A DNA stretch of 64,000 nucleotides from Qipengyuania gelatinilytica (GCF_019711315.1 NZ_CP081294.1:2294001-2358000); one strand, 5' to 3'; counted from the first letter of the stretch, positions 17,913 through 27,257 are shown. Numbers and translations are program-made. Notes: generated by a model not told the origin, from the sequence alone.

Positions 17913-18170
17913 ATGATCGGTAAGGTAATCGGAGCATTCGTGGGCGACAAACTCGCCAAGCAGACCAGTGGCCTCGGCGGTGCCGGCGGCGCCGCGCTCG
18001 GCGTGGTCGCGGCATCGGTGCTTCGCCGCATGAGCTTGCCCGCAATGCTTGCGCTTGGCGCAGGCGGTTATGTCGCGAAGAAGGTGTTCGAGAAGAAGAG
18101 TTCCGAGCAGGGCGGTACGACGACCGCAAGCGAGCCGGCAAGCAAGGCCAGGGCGCGCAAGGCAGCATAA
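17913..18170 (+). CDS. small glycine-rich membrane protein, putative EcfG target
   Basis: An 85-residue protein with a Gly/Ala-rich hydrophobic middle (SGLGGAGGAALGVVAASV and LPAMLALGAGGYV) and a charged Lys/Arg/Ser tail. The ATG at 17913 follows AAAGGAGA by 8 nt; the upstream in-frame TTG has no such site. No family is recognised, though the glycine-zipper look recalls small stress-induced membrane proteins. A perfect EcfG promoter lies directly upstream and an intrinsic terminator at 18192 follows, so it is a single-gene stress transcript. Confidence 0.75.
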   Translation: MIGKVIGAFVGDKLAKQTSGLGGAGGAALGVVAASVLRRMSLPAMLALGAGGYVAKKVFEKKSSEQGGTTTASEPASKARARKAA

Positions 18171-18191
18171 CGAGGCTGCCAAACAGGACTG

Positions 18192-18220
18192 AAGGGCCGT
18201 CCGCTTGGGCGGCCCTTTCC
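18192..18220 (+). terminator. intrinsic terminator of the small membrane-protein gene
   Basis: AAGGGCCG-T-CC pairs with GG-G-CGGCCCTT around GCTT, followed by a short T run. It lies 22 bp downstream of the stop at 18170. Confidence 0.65.
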
Positions 18221-18233
18221 ATATGGGACGCAT

Positions 18234-18249
18234 GCGGCAAACTTGCCGC
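18234..18249. promoter_or_regulatory. perfect 16-bp inverted repeat upstream of the LOV gene
   Basis: GCGGCAA-AC-TTGCCGC lies 28 bp before the LOV gene ATG. It is not followed by T residues, so it looks more like a protein-binding site than a terminator. Confidence 0.4.
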
Positions 18250-18277
18250 GCTGAATGATTGGGACTAGTTCGATCAG

Positions 18278-18823
18278 ATGAGCGCGCACTTCTCGATCGA
18301 GGACCCGCTTGGCGGGATGAGCGACCTGTTCAGGGACAGCAAGATATCGCTTTCCCTGGCCGATTACACGCGGGACGATTGCCCGCTGATCGGGATTAAT
18401 GCGCGCTTCGCCGAGCTGTCCGGTTATTCGGCTTCGGAATGCTTGGGGAGGAACTGCAGGTTTCTCCAGCCCGAGGGCGGAGCCGGCCCGGTACGCGAGA
18501 GAATGCGGGCCTTCCTGCATGAGGAGGAAAAGGATCACTCCCGCTTCGTCGTGCCCAATGTGCGCAAGGACGGGACGCCGTTCCTGAATTTGCTCTACAT
18601 GTCGAAACTGCAGCGGGACGGGCGCACGGCGCTGATCCTGGGATCGCAATTCGATATCAGCAGGGCCAACGCTAACGACAGCGAGATCTATGACCGCGCC
18701 TTGCACGAAGATTTGATCAACCTCAAACTATTGACTGAAAAAACGAATTGGAGTCTTGTAACCAGCCTCGAGGCGCTCGCTTCGAGCCATGCGATCATAG
18801 CACAGGCGAGGATCGATCCTTAG
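18278..18823 (+). CDS. short LOV-domain blue-light photoreceptor
   Basis: A 181-residue single-domain protein. The LOV photocycle motif is intact: GRNCRFLQ at 57-64 with the adduct-forming Cys60. The FMN-contact residues are at the expected places: N94 and N104 in NVRKDGTPFLN, and Q124 in GSQFDIS. A helical tail of about 50 residues follows, typical of a dimerising or signalling J-alpha region, with no attached output domain. The next gene, 25 bp downstream, is a CheB-CheR-HWE kinase, so the LOV protein probably acts in trans on that kinase. Erythrobacter relatives are known for LOV-kinases, but here the sensor is a separate polypeptide. Confidence 0.9.
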   Translation: MSAHFSIEDPLGGMSDLFRDSKISLSLADYTRDDCPLIGINARFAELSGYSASECLGRNCRFLQPEGGAGPVRERMRAFLHEEEKDHSRFVVPNVRKDGTPFLNLLYMSKLQRDGRTALILGSQFDISRANANDSEIYDRALHEDLINLKLLTEKTNWSLVTSLEALASSHAIIAQARIDP

Positions 18824-18848
18824 CCATTGAATAAGGGCGGGCGTAGCT

Positions 18849-21800
18849 GTGGCCGAAGAGAATGCTGGCAAGACTACTTTTCCGATAATCGGTGTCGGGG
18901 CTTCGGCGGGTGGCCTCGAAGCCCTGCGGTCGATGTTCAGCGGATACAGCGAAGAGCTTCGGATGGCCTTCGTGGTGGTCCAGCATCTCGACCCGACGCA
19001 CGAATCGCTGATGGCCCAGCTTATCGAGCGCTATACCCCGATGGAGGTGAAGCAGGCTGAGGGCGGCGAGAAGATCGAGCCCAACCATATCTACGTTATC
19101 CCGCCCGGCCATGGCCTGGCCGTGGAGGACGGTGTCCTGAAACTTACGGAATTCACAGATCCGCGCGGGATGCGTCGCCCGATCGACGACTTCTTCGAAA
19201 GCCTGGCGCGAGACCGCGACAACAATGCCGCCTGCGTCATACTGTCGGGTACAGGAGCCGACGGCAGCAGGGGACTCAGGCTCATCAAGGAGCGTGGCGG
19301 CATCTGCGTCGTACAGGAGCCGGAAACCGCGGCCTATGATGGAATGCCCGCAGCGGCCATCGGCACGGGGCTGGTCGACATCAAATGCCCCCCTAGCGAG
19401 ATACTCAAATACCTCGCCGACTTCTTCGAGCGCGGACATCTGGCCGAAGCTGCTGAAACCGACGACGGCCGAATCGCAGACCACGTGATCGAGCTGTGCG
19501 AGATCTTGCGCGACCGCGTCGGCCACGATTTCAGCGGATACAAGCGTAGCACCCTTAATCGCCGGGTGGCGCGCCGCATGCAGGTTCTGGGCATCGACGA
19601 GGGCAAGGAATACGTCGACCATCTGCGGGAAAACGAGAGCGAGTGCCGCGCCCTGCTGCGAGATCTCCTGATCAACGTCACGCAGTTCTTCCGCGATCCC
19701 AAGCATTTCGAGGTATTGCAAGAAACGGTGATCGACAGCCTCGTGGCACAGGCGAGGGATGGAGAGGATATCCGCGTCTGGGTGCCCGGTTGTTCGAGCG
19801 GTGAGGAAGCCTACTCCATTGCCATGATGTTCGCCGATTCCAGCGAGCGGCAGGGCAAGCGTCCCTATGTCCAGATATTCGCCACCGATATCGACGAGGG
19901 CATGCTTTCGATCGCCCGATCGGCGACCTATTCGCTGTCATCCTTGAATGACATCCCCAACCGCTATCAGGAAAAATACGTCTTCGGCGGCACAGACCGC
20001 TTTTCGATTTCGCCGCGCATCAGGGACATGGTTCGCTTCAGCGAACACAACGTTGTTCGCGATCCGCCCTACTCCAAGATCAGTCTTATCAGCTGCCGCA
20101 ATTTGTTGATCTATTTCAACGAAGACCTGCAGAAGCTGACCTTGCCGTTATTCCATTTCGCCCTTGCCGAGGACGGCTACCTGTTTCTCGGCTCGTCTGA
20201 AACGATCGGACGACACGACGATCTTTTCGAGACAGCGGAACAGAGCACGCGGATATTCCGCAAGAAGAACGTGAAGGGCAATTACACGCTCCGCCTTCCA
20301 GGTGAGATGGCCCGCACTTCAAAGTTGCGGACGAGAAATCCCGAAGAAGGCGCGCCGCGCAACAACCGTCCGAACGAACTTCAGGCGCTCAAGATTCTCG
20401 CGGATCGCTACTCGCCCGTGAGCCTCCTCGTCGACCATGAAGGCATGCTGCTCGAACGTTGGGGGTCGGCAGGACGCTACCTAGAATTTCCCGATCGCAT
20501 CGAGCGGAACGTGCATGTCCCGACGCTTGCGCGGCCCGGACTGCGTGAAGTCATTTCGCCGCTTATCCGCAAGGTCAAGGAAACCGGACGGCGAGCGGCT
20601 GCCAAGAACATCCAGATACGTACCGACTTCGGGACTATCGAGGCCCGCATCGTTTGTGAGGAGGTCCAGTCTTCCGGTTTCCTGCTGGTCATCCAGGAGA
20701 CCGGTGCGCTGCAGCTTTCGGAAGTCGATGATTTCGACGAATTCGATCTGGAAGACGGGCAGCGGCAGTTTCTCGAAGAGGAGCTGCAGGCAACGCGGCA
20801 TCGCCTCCGTTCGACCGTCGAGGAACTCGAGACCACGAATGAGGAGCTGAAGAGCTCCAACGAAGAAATGATGTCGATGAACGAGGAGCTCCAGTCGACC
20901 AACGAGGAGCTCACCACCGTCAACGACGAGCTCAAAAACAAGGTCGACCAGCTCACTGTTGCCAACTCCGATCTCAAGAACTTCTTCGACAGCACTCAGC
21001 TCGCGGTGCTCGTTGTCGACCCCGATCTCCGTCTGCGCAGCTATACCGACGAAGCGCTCGATCTTTTCCCCATCGACAAGAGCTATATCGGCCAGCAGCT
21101 TGGTGAATTGCCGCACCGGCTGGCTTCCACCGAGTTCGTCAATCTCGCGCGCGAGGCTGCCAGCTCGGGCAGGCAACGCGAAATTAGCCTACATTCGAAG
21201 GAGCTCGATGCAGAGCTTATCCTGCGCGTCATCCCTTATCGCCTGCTAGATGGGGAGGTCGAAGGTGCGACACTTGTCTTCACGGATGTCACCCAGGCGC
21301 TGTCGCTTGAGCGCGATCTGCGCGAGGAACGCGAACGTCTGAGGCTGGCTCTCGAGGTCGCGAAAATCGGCATCTGGGAATACGAGCCCAAGACCGATCG
21401 TACGGTCCTAGACGGGACGGAGCGCCAGCTCCTCAATCTTTCGGATGACGACCCCGGCGATTCGATGGAGCCGATCCTCGATCTGCTGTCGGAGGACGAC
21501 CGCAGCCGTATCAACCGTGCCCTGCGTATTGCGATCGACGGCGGCGAGATTTTCGACGAGACTTTCCGTCTCCCGCTAGCCGATGGCGAATTCCGCTGGC
21601 TGCACGGGCTTGGCAAGCCGATCGAAATCGCTGGCGAACGCAAGTTCATCGGGGTGACTTTCGACATCACGCCGGAGCGCGCGATCCTGGCCCAGCGGGA
21701 TCTCATGATCCGCGAGATGAACCACCGGGTGAAGAACCTGTTCTCGGTCATCTCGGCGATGGTCAGCATTTCGTCGCGCGGCGCGGACGATGTGAAGGAA

Positions 21801-22271
21801 TTCGCGACCGCACTTCGCGACCGTATCCATGCGCTCGGGCGCTCGCATGCGCTCACCACGCCCCGGCCCGAAGGGCGGCCGGGCGAAGTGGAACTGAAGG
21901 ACCTGGTCGAAACGGTACTCGAGCCGAGCCGAGGTGGACAGAAAATCTCGATGCCCTCCAGCATCGTGGAGGTCGGCGACGAGCAGGTGACTTCGCTGGC
22001 GCTCATCTTCCACGAATGGGCGACGAACTCGGCCAAATATGGAGCCCTGTCGAGCGAGTATGGATCGATCGACATCGATTGGACTGTCGATGACGGCGAA
22101 ATCTCAATTCAGTGGATCGAGAAAGGGCCAGCTTCGGAAGGCGACGATGTCGCAGGTTTCGGAACGCGCCTCATCGAAACCGCGGCGCGCCAGCTACATG
22201 GCAAGGCCACAGGCGAAGCGACCGACGAGGGATACCGGCGGACACTCGTCTACCCTACCTCATCCCAGTGA
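18849..22271 (+). CDS. CheB-CheR-PAS-PAS-HWE hybrid sensor histidine kinase
   Basis: A 1140-residue cytoplasmic fusion starting at GTG 18849. Domains: CheB methylesterase 12-195 with Ser19 (GASAGG), His46 (QHLDP) and Asp138 (GTGADGS); CheR methyltransferase about 215-480 with VWVPGCSSGEEAYSIA; a coiled coil about 640-715 of EELxxTNEEL repeats; two PAS domains (about 720-940); then an HWE/HisKA_2 kinase with phospho-acceptor His959 (MNHRVKNLFS) and an ATPase domain with HEWATNSAKYG and GFGTRL. Both chemotaxis-type active sites look intact, although no che cluster or MCP is nearby. HWE kinases often feed the general stress response. LOV precedes it and a REC-only regulator converges behind it. 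Confidence 0.93.
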   Translation: MAEENAGKTTFPIIGVGASAGGLEALRSMFSGYSEELRMAFVVVQHLDPTHESLMAQLIERYTPMEVKQAEGGEKIEPNHIYVIPPGHGLAVEDGVLKLTEFTDPRGMRRPIDDFFESLARDRDNNAACVILSGTGADGSRGLRLIKERGGICVVQEPETAAYDGMPAAAIGTGLVDIKCPPSEILKYLADFFERGHLAEAAETDDGRIADHVIELCEILRDRVGHDFSGYKRSTLNRRVARRMQVLGIDEGKEYVDHLRENESECRALLRDLLINVTQFFRDPKHFEVLQETVIDSLVAQARDGEDIRVWVPGCSSGEEAYSIAMMFADSSERQGKRPYVQIFATDIDEGMLSIARSATYSLSSLNDIPNRYQEKYVFGGTDRFSISPRIRDMVRFSEHNVVRDPPYSKISLISCRNLLIYFNEDLQKLTLPLFHFALAEDGYLFLGSSETIGRHDDLFETAEQSTRIFRKKNVKGNYTLRLPGEMARTSKLRTRNPEEGAPRNNRPNELQALKILADRYSPVSLLVDHEGMLLERWGSAGRYLEFPDRIERNVHVPTLARPGLREVISPLIRKVKETGRRAAAKNIQIRTDFGTIEARIVCEEVQSSGFLLVIQETGALQLSEVDDFDEFDLEDGQRQFLEEELQATRHRLRSTVEELETTNEELKSSNEEMMSMNEELQSTNEELTTVNDELKNKVDQLTVANSDLKNFFDSTQLAVLVVDPDLRLRSYTDEALDLFPIDKSYIGQQLGELPHRLASTEFVNLAREAASSGRQREISLHSKELDAELILRVIPYRLLDGEVEGATLVFTDVTQALSLERDLREERERLRLALEVAKIGIWEYEPKTDRTVLDGTERQLLNLSDDDPGDSMEPILDLLSEDDRSRINRALRIAIDGGEIFDETFRLPLADGEFRWLHGLGKPIEIAGERKFIGVTFDITPERAILAQRDLMIREMNHRVKNLFSVISAMVSISSRGADDVKEFATALRDRIHALGRSHALTTPRPEGRPGEVELKDLVETVLEPSRGGQKISMPSSIVEVGDEQVTSLALIFHEWATNSAKYGALSSEYGSIDIDWTVDDGEISIQWIEKGPASEGDDVAGFGTRLIETAARQLHGKATGEATDEGYRRTLVYPTSSQ

Positions 22272-22287
22272 GGCTATTGCAGTAGTC

Positions 22288-22638
22288 CTAGTTGAGAGCG
22301 CCCGCGATCGCGGCGGCTATTTCGTCGGGGGATGCGGGTTTGTCGATGCGGCCACACGAGGCGAATTCCTCGCGCAATTCCTCGTGGTTCAGGTTCGCGC
22401 TGACGAAAACCACCGGCCTGCCATGCTCCACGATCTTGCGCGCGAGCGGCCACACCGGACTGCCACCAACGTCGATATCGAGCAGCGCAACATCGGGAGG
22501 AGAACCAGACTCGATGGCGGAAATGGCATCTTCGATGGTGGTGGATTCCGAATGCACCCCGTAACCGAGATCTTCCACTGTCATTACGAGATCGAAAAGC
22601 ACAAGTGCCTCGTCATCGACGATCATCACATCGGCCAT
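22288..22638 (-). CDS. single-domain response regulator (REC only)
   Basis: 116 residues form one receiver domain: acidic pocket D8-D9 (IVDDE), phospho-acceptor D54 (ALLDIDVGG), S80 (VFVSAN) and K100 (IDKPAS). There is no output domain, and it is not of the FATGUY type. The ATG at 22638 gives the usual REC start; the frame continues upstream but through a promoter. It converges on the HWE kinase gene (17 bp between stops) and is the obvious candidate partner. A perfect EcfG promoter 43 bp upstream makes it part of the general stress regulon, suggesting feedback on kinase output. Confidence 0.9.
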   Translation of the reverse strand: MADVMIVDDEALVLFDLVMTVEDLGYGVHSESTTIEDAISAIESGSPPDVALLDIDVGGSPVWPLARKIVEHGRPVVFVSANLNHEELREEFASCGRIDKPASPDEIAAAIAGALN

Positions 22639-22680
22639 TCTCGAATGCTTCCCCGGTTTATTCCCAATTCGTGCGGTCCG

Positions 22681-22706
22681 AACGCGCGGAGCCTCGAAAT
22701 CGTTCC
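22681..22706 (-). promoter_or_regulatory. EcfG-type promoter of the response regulator
   Basis: On the minus strand GGAAC (22706-22702), 17-bp spacer, CGTT (22684-22681): a perfect consensus match. Transcription would start near 22673, about 35 nt before the ATG at 22638. Confidence 0.72.
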
Positions 22707-22818
22707 ACACGAACGGCCGCTTTTTGCGCAAGGGCGTTGCGTTGCAAATGCCAACGGCCGCGAACGGCCTCCACGCGGACGAGGAGAGCGTCCTGGCGAT
22801 CCGGTATGGGGTGGGAAA

Positions 22819-22893
22819 TGGTGGGCGCGGCAAGGATTGAACTTGCGACCCCACCCGTGTGAAGGGTGTGCTCTACCACTGAGCTACGCGCCC
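22819..22893 (-). tRNA. tRNA-Val (anticodon CAC)
   Basis: A 75-nt cloverleaf on the minus strand with encoded CCA. Acceptor GGGCGCG pairs with CGCGCCC, the D arm contains GCTC...GAGC, the anticodon stem CACCC/GGGTG encloses TTCACAC (anticodon CAC), and the T arm contains GTTCAATCC. CAC reads valine GUG codons. Confidence 0.95.
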
Positions 22894-22964
22894 GCCCGAA
22901 TGCGGCGCCAGAGCGCCGGGCAGGGGCGGGCCTTTACGCTGCGAATCGCAAGGTTGCAAGCACC

Positions 22965-24845
22965 TCAGTCGGCGAAAAATGCCGCCAGGCGCGCGAAGAA
23001 GCCATCGACCGTGCGTGCCCCCTGTGCCCTCGCCGAAGCCGGGGCCGGGCAGGCGAGGCAATAGGCCTGCGCGCCGCGCGTCGTCAGCAGTCGCTGCGCA
23101 TCGTTCACGATCATGCCTGCACGCGCGCTTTCGCCTTCGGCAAGCATGGCAAAGACGTCGCGGCTGCCCGTTTCTTCCTCGCCCATGAGCAGCTGGCGCA
23201 GGATCGTGTCGGCGGTGCTGGCCTGATCGCCCAGATAGGAAGCGTGCCATTCCCCGGCTGCAAGATCCGCCTGGCCGGCAACCCACGCCAGCGCTTCGTC
23301 CACGCCGCCGTACTCGTCGACAAGACGAAGCTGGCGAGCAGTGCCGCCGTCCCACACGCGGCCCTGGCCGACGGCATCGACCTGCTCGGTCGTCATGCCG
23401 CGCGCTTCGGCGACGCGGGTGATGAAGTCGGTATACCCGTTTTCGATGGAAGCCTGCAGGATCCGGTCTACATCGGGCGTGAAGCCGCCGATCAGGTCGG
23501 GCTGGCCCGAGAGGGGGCTAGTCCGCACGCCATCGGCGTTCACACCGATGCTGGCCGCTGCTTCCTCGAACGTCGGGAGCACGGCAAAGATGCCGATCGA
23601 GCCGGTGATCGTATCGGGCTCTGCAAAAATCCTGTCCGCAGGGGTGGAGACCCAGTAACCGCCGCTCGCAGCGACATTGGCCATCGATACGGCGACAGGA
23701 ATATCGCGTTCCTTGTGGCGCAGGATCGCGTCGCGGATTTCTTCCGAAGCGAGCACCGAACCGCCCGGGGAATCGACGCGGACCACCAGCCCTGCAAAGT
23801 CGCGATCAAGCGCTTCGTCGAGGAGGTCGGCGATGCGCGTACCGCCTGCCGTACCCGGGCCTGCCTCGCCGTCGACGATCTCGCCGGCGATGGTGACGAC
23901 GCCGATTGCCTTGCCGCTCCTGTCCCACGGATTGGCTTCGAGCCAGGCATCGAGCGGGGTCGAGGGATAGGCGCCGGGCAGGTCGCTCCAATCGTCTTCG
24001 CCGACCAGTTCAGCCACGCGCTTGCCGAAGTCTACGCGGCTGCCGAGCTTGTCGACCAGCCCAGCGCTTAGCGAGGCTGCTGCAAGATCGCCATTGGCGG
24101 CCTCGACCCATTCGGCCGGGGTCTTGGTCACGAGATCCAGATCGATTGCGGGACGGGCTGCTTTCACATTGGCCTGCCACTCTTCCCACAGCGCGCCATA
24201 GAGCGCATTCGCATTCTCACGCGCGGGTTCGGACATGCCGGTCTGGGTGTAGGGTTCGACCGCGCTCTTGTAGGTGCCGACCTTGTAGACGCGGGCGTTG
24301 ATCTTCAGCTTGTCGAGCAGGCCCGCATAATAGAGGCGATTGCCTCCGGGACCGGCGACGACCGCGCCGCCGAGCGGATTGAGCCAGACCTCGCTGGCAT
24401 GCGCGGCGAGGAACACCCCGTCATCGGCATAGGCGGTCGCATAGGTGAGCACGGGCTTTTGAGCCGCACGCACCCGGTCGAGCGCTTCGCCGATATCCTG
24501 CAGGTGGACCTGGCCTGCACCGAGGAAACCGTCGAGGTCGAGCACGACGGCGGTAATCCGGTCGTCTTCTGCTGCCTTGTCGATTGCGCGGACGAGATCG
24601 CGCGCCTGGTATTCGCCAACGGGCGCCGACTGGGAAAGGAGAGCCGCGATCGGGTCGATCGGCGTGCGCTCTTCGACGACAACGCCATCGAGATCGAGCA
24701 GGAGAGCGCCTTCGCGAACCTGTGCCGGGCTGGGGCGTGCGGTGAGGACCGCGAATAGGGCCCAGAAGAACAGCAGCATGAAGAGGAGCACGAGGCCGTC
24801 CTTGATGCCGACCAGCAAGCGCCAGACCTTGCCTGCAAAACCCAT
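22965..24845 (-). CDS. sppA: signal peptide peptidase SppA (67-kDa type)
   Basis: A 626-residue membrane-anchored serine peptidase that degrades cleaved signal peptides. One N-terminal helix (about 18-36), then two tandem ClpP-like S49 domains. The catalytic Lys lies in VYKVGTYKSAVEPYT (first repeat) and the Ser in AASGGYWVST (second repeat), as in the E. coli 67K enzyme. VDSPGGSV and TITGSIGIF are further family markers. The product ends in a Cys/Ala/Arg tail of unclear role. It is divergent from pyrB and downstream of tRNA-Val on the opposite side. Confidence 0.94.
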   Translation of the reverse strand: MGFAGKVWRLLVGIKDGLVLLFMLLFFWALFAVLTARPSPAQVREGALLLDLDGVVVEERTPIDPIAALLSQSAPVGEYQARDLVRAIDKAAEDDRITAVVLDLDGFLGAGQVHLQDIGEALDRVRAAQKPVLTYATAYADDGVFLAAHASEVWLNPLGGAVVAGPGGNRLYYAGLLDKLKINARVYKVGTYKSAVEPYTQTGMSEPARENANALYGALWEEWQANVKAARPAIDLDLVTKTPAEWVEAANGDLAAASLSAGLVDKLGSRVDFGKRVAELVGEDDWSDLPGAYPSTPLDAWLEANPWDRSGKAIGVVTIAGEIVDGEAGPGTAGGTRIADLLDEALDRDFAGLVVRVDSPGGSVLASEEIRDAILRHKERDIPVAVSMANVAASGGYWVSTPADRIFAEPDTITGSIGIFAVLPTFEEAAASIGVNADGVRTSPLSGQPDLIGGFTPDVDRILQASIENGYTDFITRVAEARGMTTEQVDAVGQGRVWDGGTARQLRLVDEYGGVDEALAWVAGQADLAAGEWHASYLGDQASTADTILRQLLMGEEETGSRDVFAMLAEGESARAGMIVNDAQRLLTTRGAQAYCLACPAPASARAQGARTVDGFFARLAAFFAD

Positions 24846-24958
24846 GAAATCTCGTCCTTTGCCTTCGTTCTTGCCCTCTGACGTAGGGAAGGGGAGGGCA
24901 ATGTGCCACAGGAATATGCTTGAGGGTGCGAAACCACTCGACTAAGGGCGTGGCTTTA

Positions 24959-25984
24959 ATGACAAGTTCGGACACATCGCCCCACGCGGCCCGCTATCCT
25001 GCGGGTGCGCTGGCCTTTCCGCATCGCGACCTGCTCGGCATCGGCCAGCTGGAGCGGCACGAAATCCTGTTCCTGCTGGACGAGGCGGAACAATGGGTCG
25101 CCCTCAACCGGCAGCGCACCAAGCACAGCGATGCGTTGGCCGGCCTGACGATCATCAATGCCTTCTTCGAAAACTCGACGCGCACGCTGCTGAGCTTCGA
25201 GATTGCAGGCAAGCGGCTGGGCGCCGACGTGGTCAATATGCACGCCGCGCAGTCGAGCGTGAAGAAGGGCGAGACGCTGATCGACACGGCCATTACGCTC
25301 AATGCCATGCGTGCCGATGCCATCGTGATCCGCCACGGATCGAGCGGGGCGACCGGGCTGATTGCGGACAAGGTCGATTGCCCGGTCCTCAATGCGGGCG
25401 ACGGCCAGCACGAGCACCCGACACAGGCGCTGCTCGACGCGCTGGCGCTGCGCCACGCCCTGCGCGACCGCGGCGAGACGGCCGACGATTTCACCGGCCT
25501 CGTCATCGTGATCTGCGGCGATATCCTGCACAGCCGCGTGGCGCGTTCCAACCTGCTGTGCCTCCAGGCGCTCGGTGCGACGGTACGCCTCTGCGCACCG
25601 CCCGCGCTCATGCCGAGCGGGATCGAGGGCATGGGAGCCGAGGTCTTCCATGATTTCGACGCCGCGCTTCACGGGGCGGACGTGGCGATGATGCTGCGTC
25701 TCCAGACCGAGCGGATGAGCGGCCAGTTCATTCCCTCGGCGCGCGAGTATCACCACCTCTATGGCCTCACGAAAGCGCGCCTCGAAAAGGCGAAATCGGA
25801 TACGCTGGTCATGCACCCGGGACCGATGAACCGGGGTGTGGAGATCGATAGCGAGGTCGCCGACATGATCGACCGTTCGATCATCACCCGGCAGGTCGAG
25901 ATGGGCGTGGCGATCCGCATGGCCTGCCTCGACGTGCTCACGCGCCGTGCACGCGGGGTCGAGGGATGGGGAGACGTCGCATGA
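24959..25984 (+). CDS. pyrB: aspartate carbamoyltransferase catalytic subunit
   Basis: 341 residues; forms carbamoyl-aspartate in pyrimidine synthesis. The carbamoyl-phosphate loop is [13 protein letters not shown] (STRT at 73-76); [23 protein letters not shown] and MHPGPMNRG follow in order. The start is taken at ATG 24959, where the conserved text begins; an upstream in-frame start adds only 13 residues. The TGA overlaps the next ATG (ATGA), so pyrB and the dihydroorotase-like gene are translated together, matching the known ATCase/pseudo-DHOase dodecamers of many bacteria. No pyrI is nearby. Confidence 0.96.
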   Translation: MTSSDTSPHAARYPAGALAFPHRDLLGIGQLERHEILFLLDEAEQWVALNRQRTKHSDALAGLTIINAFFENSTRTLLSFEIAGKRLGADVVNMHAAQSSVKKGETLIDTAITLNAMRADAIVIRHGSSGATGLIADKVDCPVLNAGDGQHEHPTQALLDALALRHALRDRGETADDFTGLVIVICGDILHSRVARSNLLCLQALGATVRLCAPPALMPSGIEGMGAEVFHDFDAALHGADVAMMLRLQTERMSGQFIPSAREYHHLYGLTKARLEKAKSDTLVMHPGPMNRGVEIDSEVADMIDRSIITRQVEMGVAIRMACLDVLTRRARGVEGWGDVA

Positions 25985-27210
25985 AACAACCCAACCCCAT
26001 CACCATCACGAACGCCCGCATCGTAACGCCCGATGGCGTGCAGGAAGGCTCGCTGCGCCTCGAGGATGGCAAGATCGCCGCGGTCGGCTATGCCGCTGCA
26101 AGCGAGGGTGAAAGCCTCGATGCACGCGGCAAGCTGGTCGCGCCCGGTCTCGTCGATCTGGGCGTCTTCGCCGTCGACAAGCCCGCCTTCCATTTCGGCG
26201 GGATTACCCGTGCCGCCTTGATGCCCGACCAGTCGCCGATGCTCGATCTGCCGAGCCGCGTTTCGTATATTTCCAAGAGCGGGAAGCCCGATTTCTGGGT
26301 TCACCCTCTGGCCGCGGCGACCCGCGGTCTGGAAGGGCGCGAAATCGCAGAGATCGCGCTGATGCGCGATGCCGGGGCGAGGGGCGTCTCTACCGGACGC
26401 CAATGGATTGCCGATAGCGGCGTCATGCTGCGGCTGCTGCAATATGCCGCCATGCTCGACATGCCCGTCGTGACCCATGCCGAAGATGCGGCTCTCGTGG
26501 GCGAAGCTGTTGCCACGGCAGGCGAATATGCCACGCGCAGGGGCCTGCCGAGCGCACCGGCTGAGGCAGAGGCCATCGCCATTGCGCGCGACCTGGCGCT
26601 TGCCGGGATGGCGGGTGCGCGGATTCATTTCCGGCAGGTGACGACACGTGCCGGCCTCGAACTCGTTCGCAAGGCCAAGGCCTCAGGCCAGCAGATCACT
26701 GCGGGCGTTACGCCGGCCCATTTCATGTTGTCCGACCTTGCGACCGCAGAATTCCGCACCTTTGCGCGCCTCTCTCCGCCGCTGCGTAGCGAGGACGACC
26801 GACAGGCTGTGCGCGAAGCGATCGCCGATGGTACGATCGATGTCATCGCGAGCGGGCACGATCCGCGCGGGCCGGAAGACAAGCGACTGCCGTTCGCCGA
26901 TGCCGAACCGGGCATGGCAGGGGCAGAGACGCTGCTGGCCATGACGCTCTCGCTCGTGCGCGATGAGGTGATCGACCTGCCGCGCGCCTTCGACCTCGTC
27001 AGCCGCAATCCTGCGCGCCTGCTGGGTGTCGAAGCCGGTGAGCTGAAGGCAGGGCTCGAAGCCGACATCGCGCTGATCGATGCCGACAAGCCTTGGGTCA
27101 TCCAGAGCGCGAAGATGGAAGCCAGCGCGGGCAACACGCCTTTCGATGGCCAGCCGACGCAGGGCAGCGTGCTCAAGCTGTGGAAGGGCGGCGTCGAAGT
27201 CGCGCTGTGA
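25981..27210 (+). CDS. dihydroorotase-like pseudoenzyme (PyrC')
   Basis: A 409-residue amidohydrolase-fold protein coupled to pyrB. The frame matches a type I dihydroorotase, but metal ligands are missing. The HxH at the end of strand 1 is replaced ([10 protein letters not shown] where LIDLHVHxR is normal), the third-strand His appears as Gln in FRQVTT, and the catalytic Asp as Gly in [16 protein letters not shown] keeps one His. Inactive DHOases encoded after pyrB are known to be needed for ATCase assembly in Pseudomonas-type complexes, and that is the likely role. An active pyrC must exist elsewhere in the genome. Confidence 0.9.
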   Translation: MKQPNPITITNARIVTPDGVQEGSLRLEDGKIAAVGYAAASEGESLDARGKLVAPGLVDLGVFAVDKPAFHFGGITRAALMPDQSPMLDLPSRVSYISKSGKPDFWVHPLAAATRGLEGREIAEIALMRDAGARGVSTGRQWIADSGVMLRLLQYAAMLDMPVVTHAEDAALVGEAVATAGEYATRRGLPSAPAEAEAIAIARDLALAGMAGARIHFRQVTTRAGLELVRKAKASGQQITAGVTPAHFMLSDLATAEFRTFARLSPPLRSEDDRQAVREAIADGTIDVIASGHDPRGPEDKRLPFADAEPGMAGAETLLAMTLSLVRDEVIDLPRAFDLVSRNPARLLGVEAGELKAGLEADIALIDADKPWVIQSAKMEASAGNTPFDGQPTQGSVLKLWKGGVEVAL

Positions 27211-27222
27211 CCCCTCGCGAAT

Positions 27223-27257
27223 AAGAAAAGCCCCTCCCGGTCGGAACCGGAAGGGGC
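27223..27257 (-). terminator. intrinsic terminator of the TPR-SPOR lipoprotein gene
   Basis: On the minus strand GCCCCT-T-CCGGT pairs with ACCGG-G-AGGGGC around a 4-nt loop, followed by TTTTCTT. It serves the gene ending at 27286. On the plus strand the same stem could slow transcripts leaving pyrC'. Confidence 0.8.
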
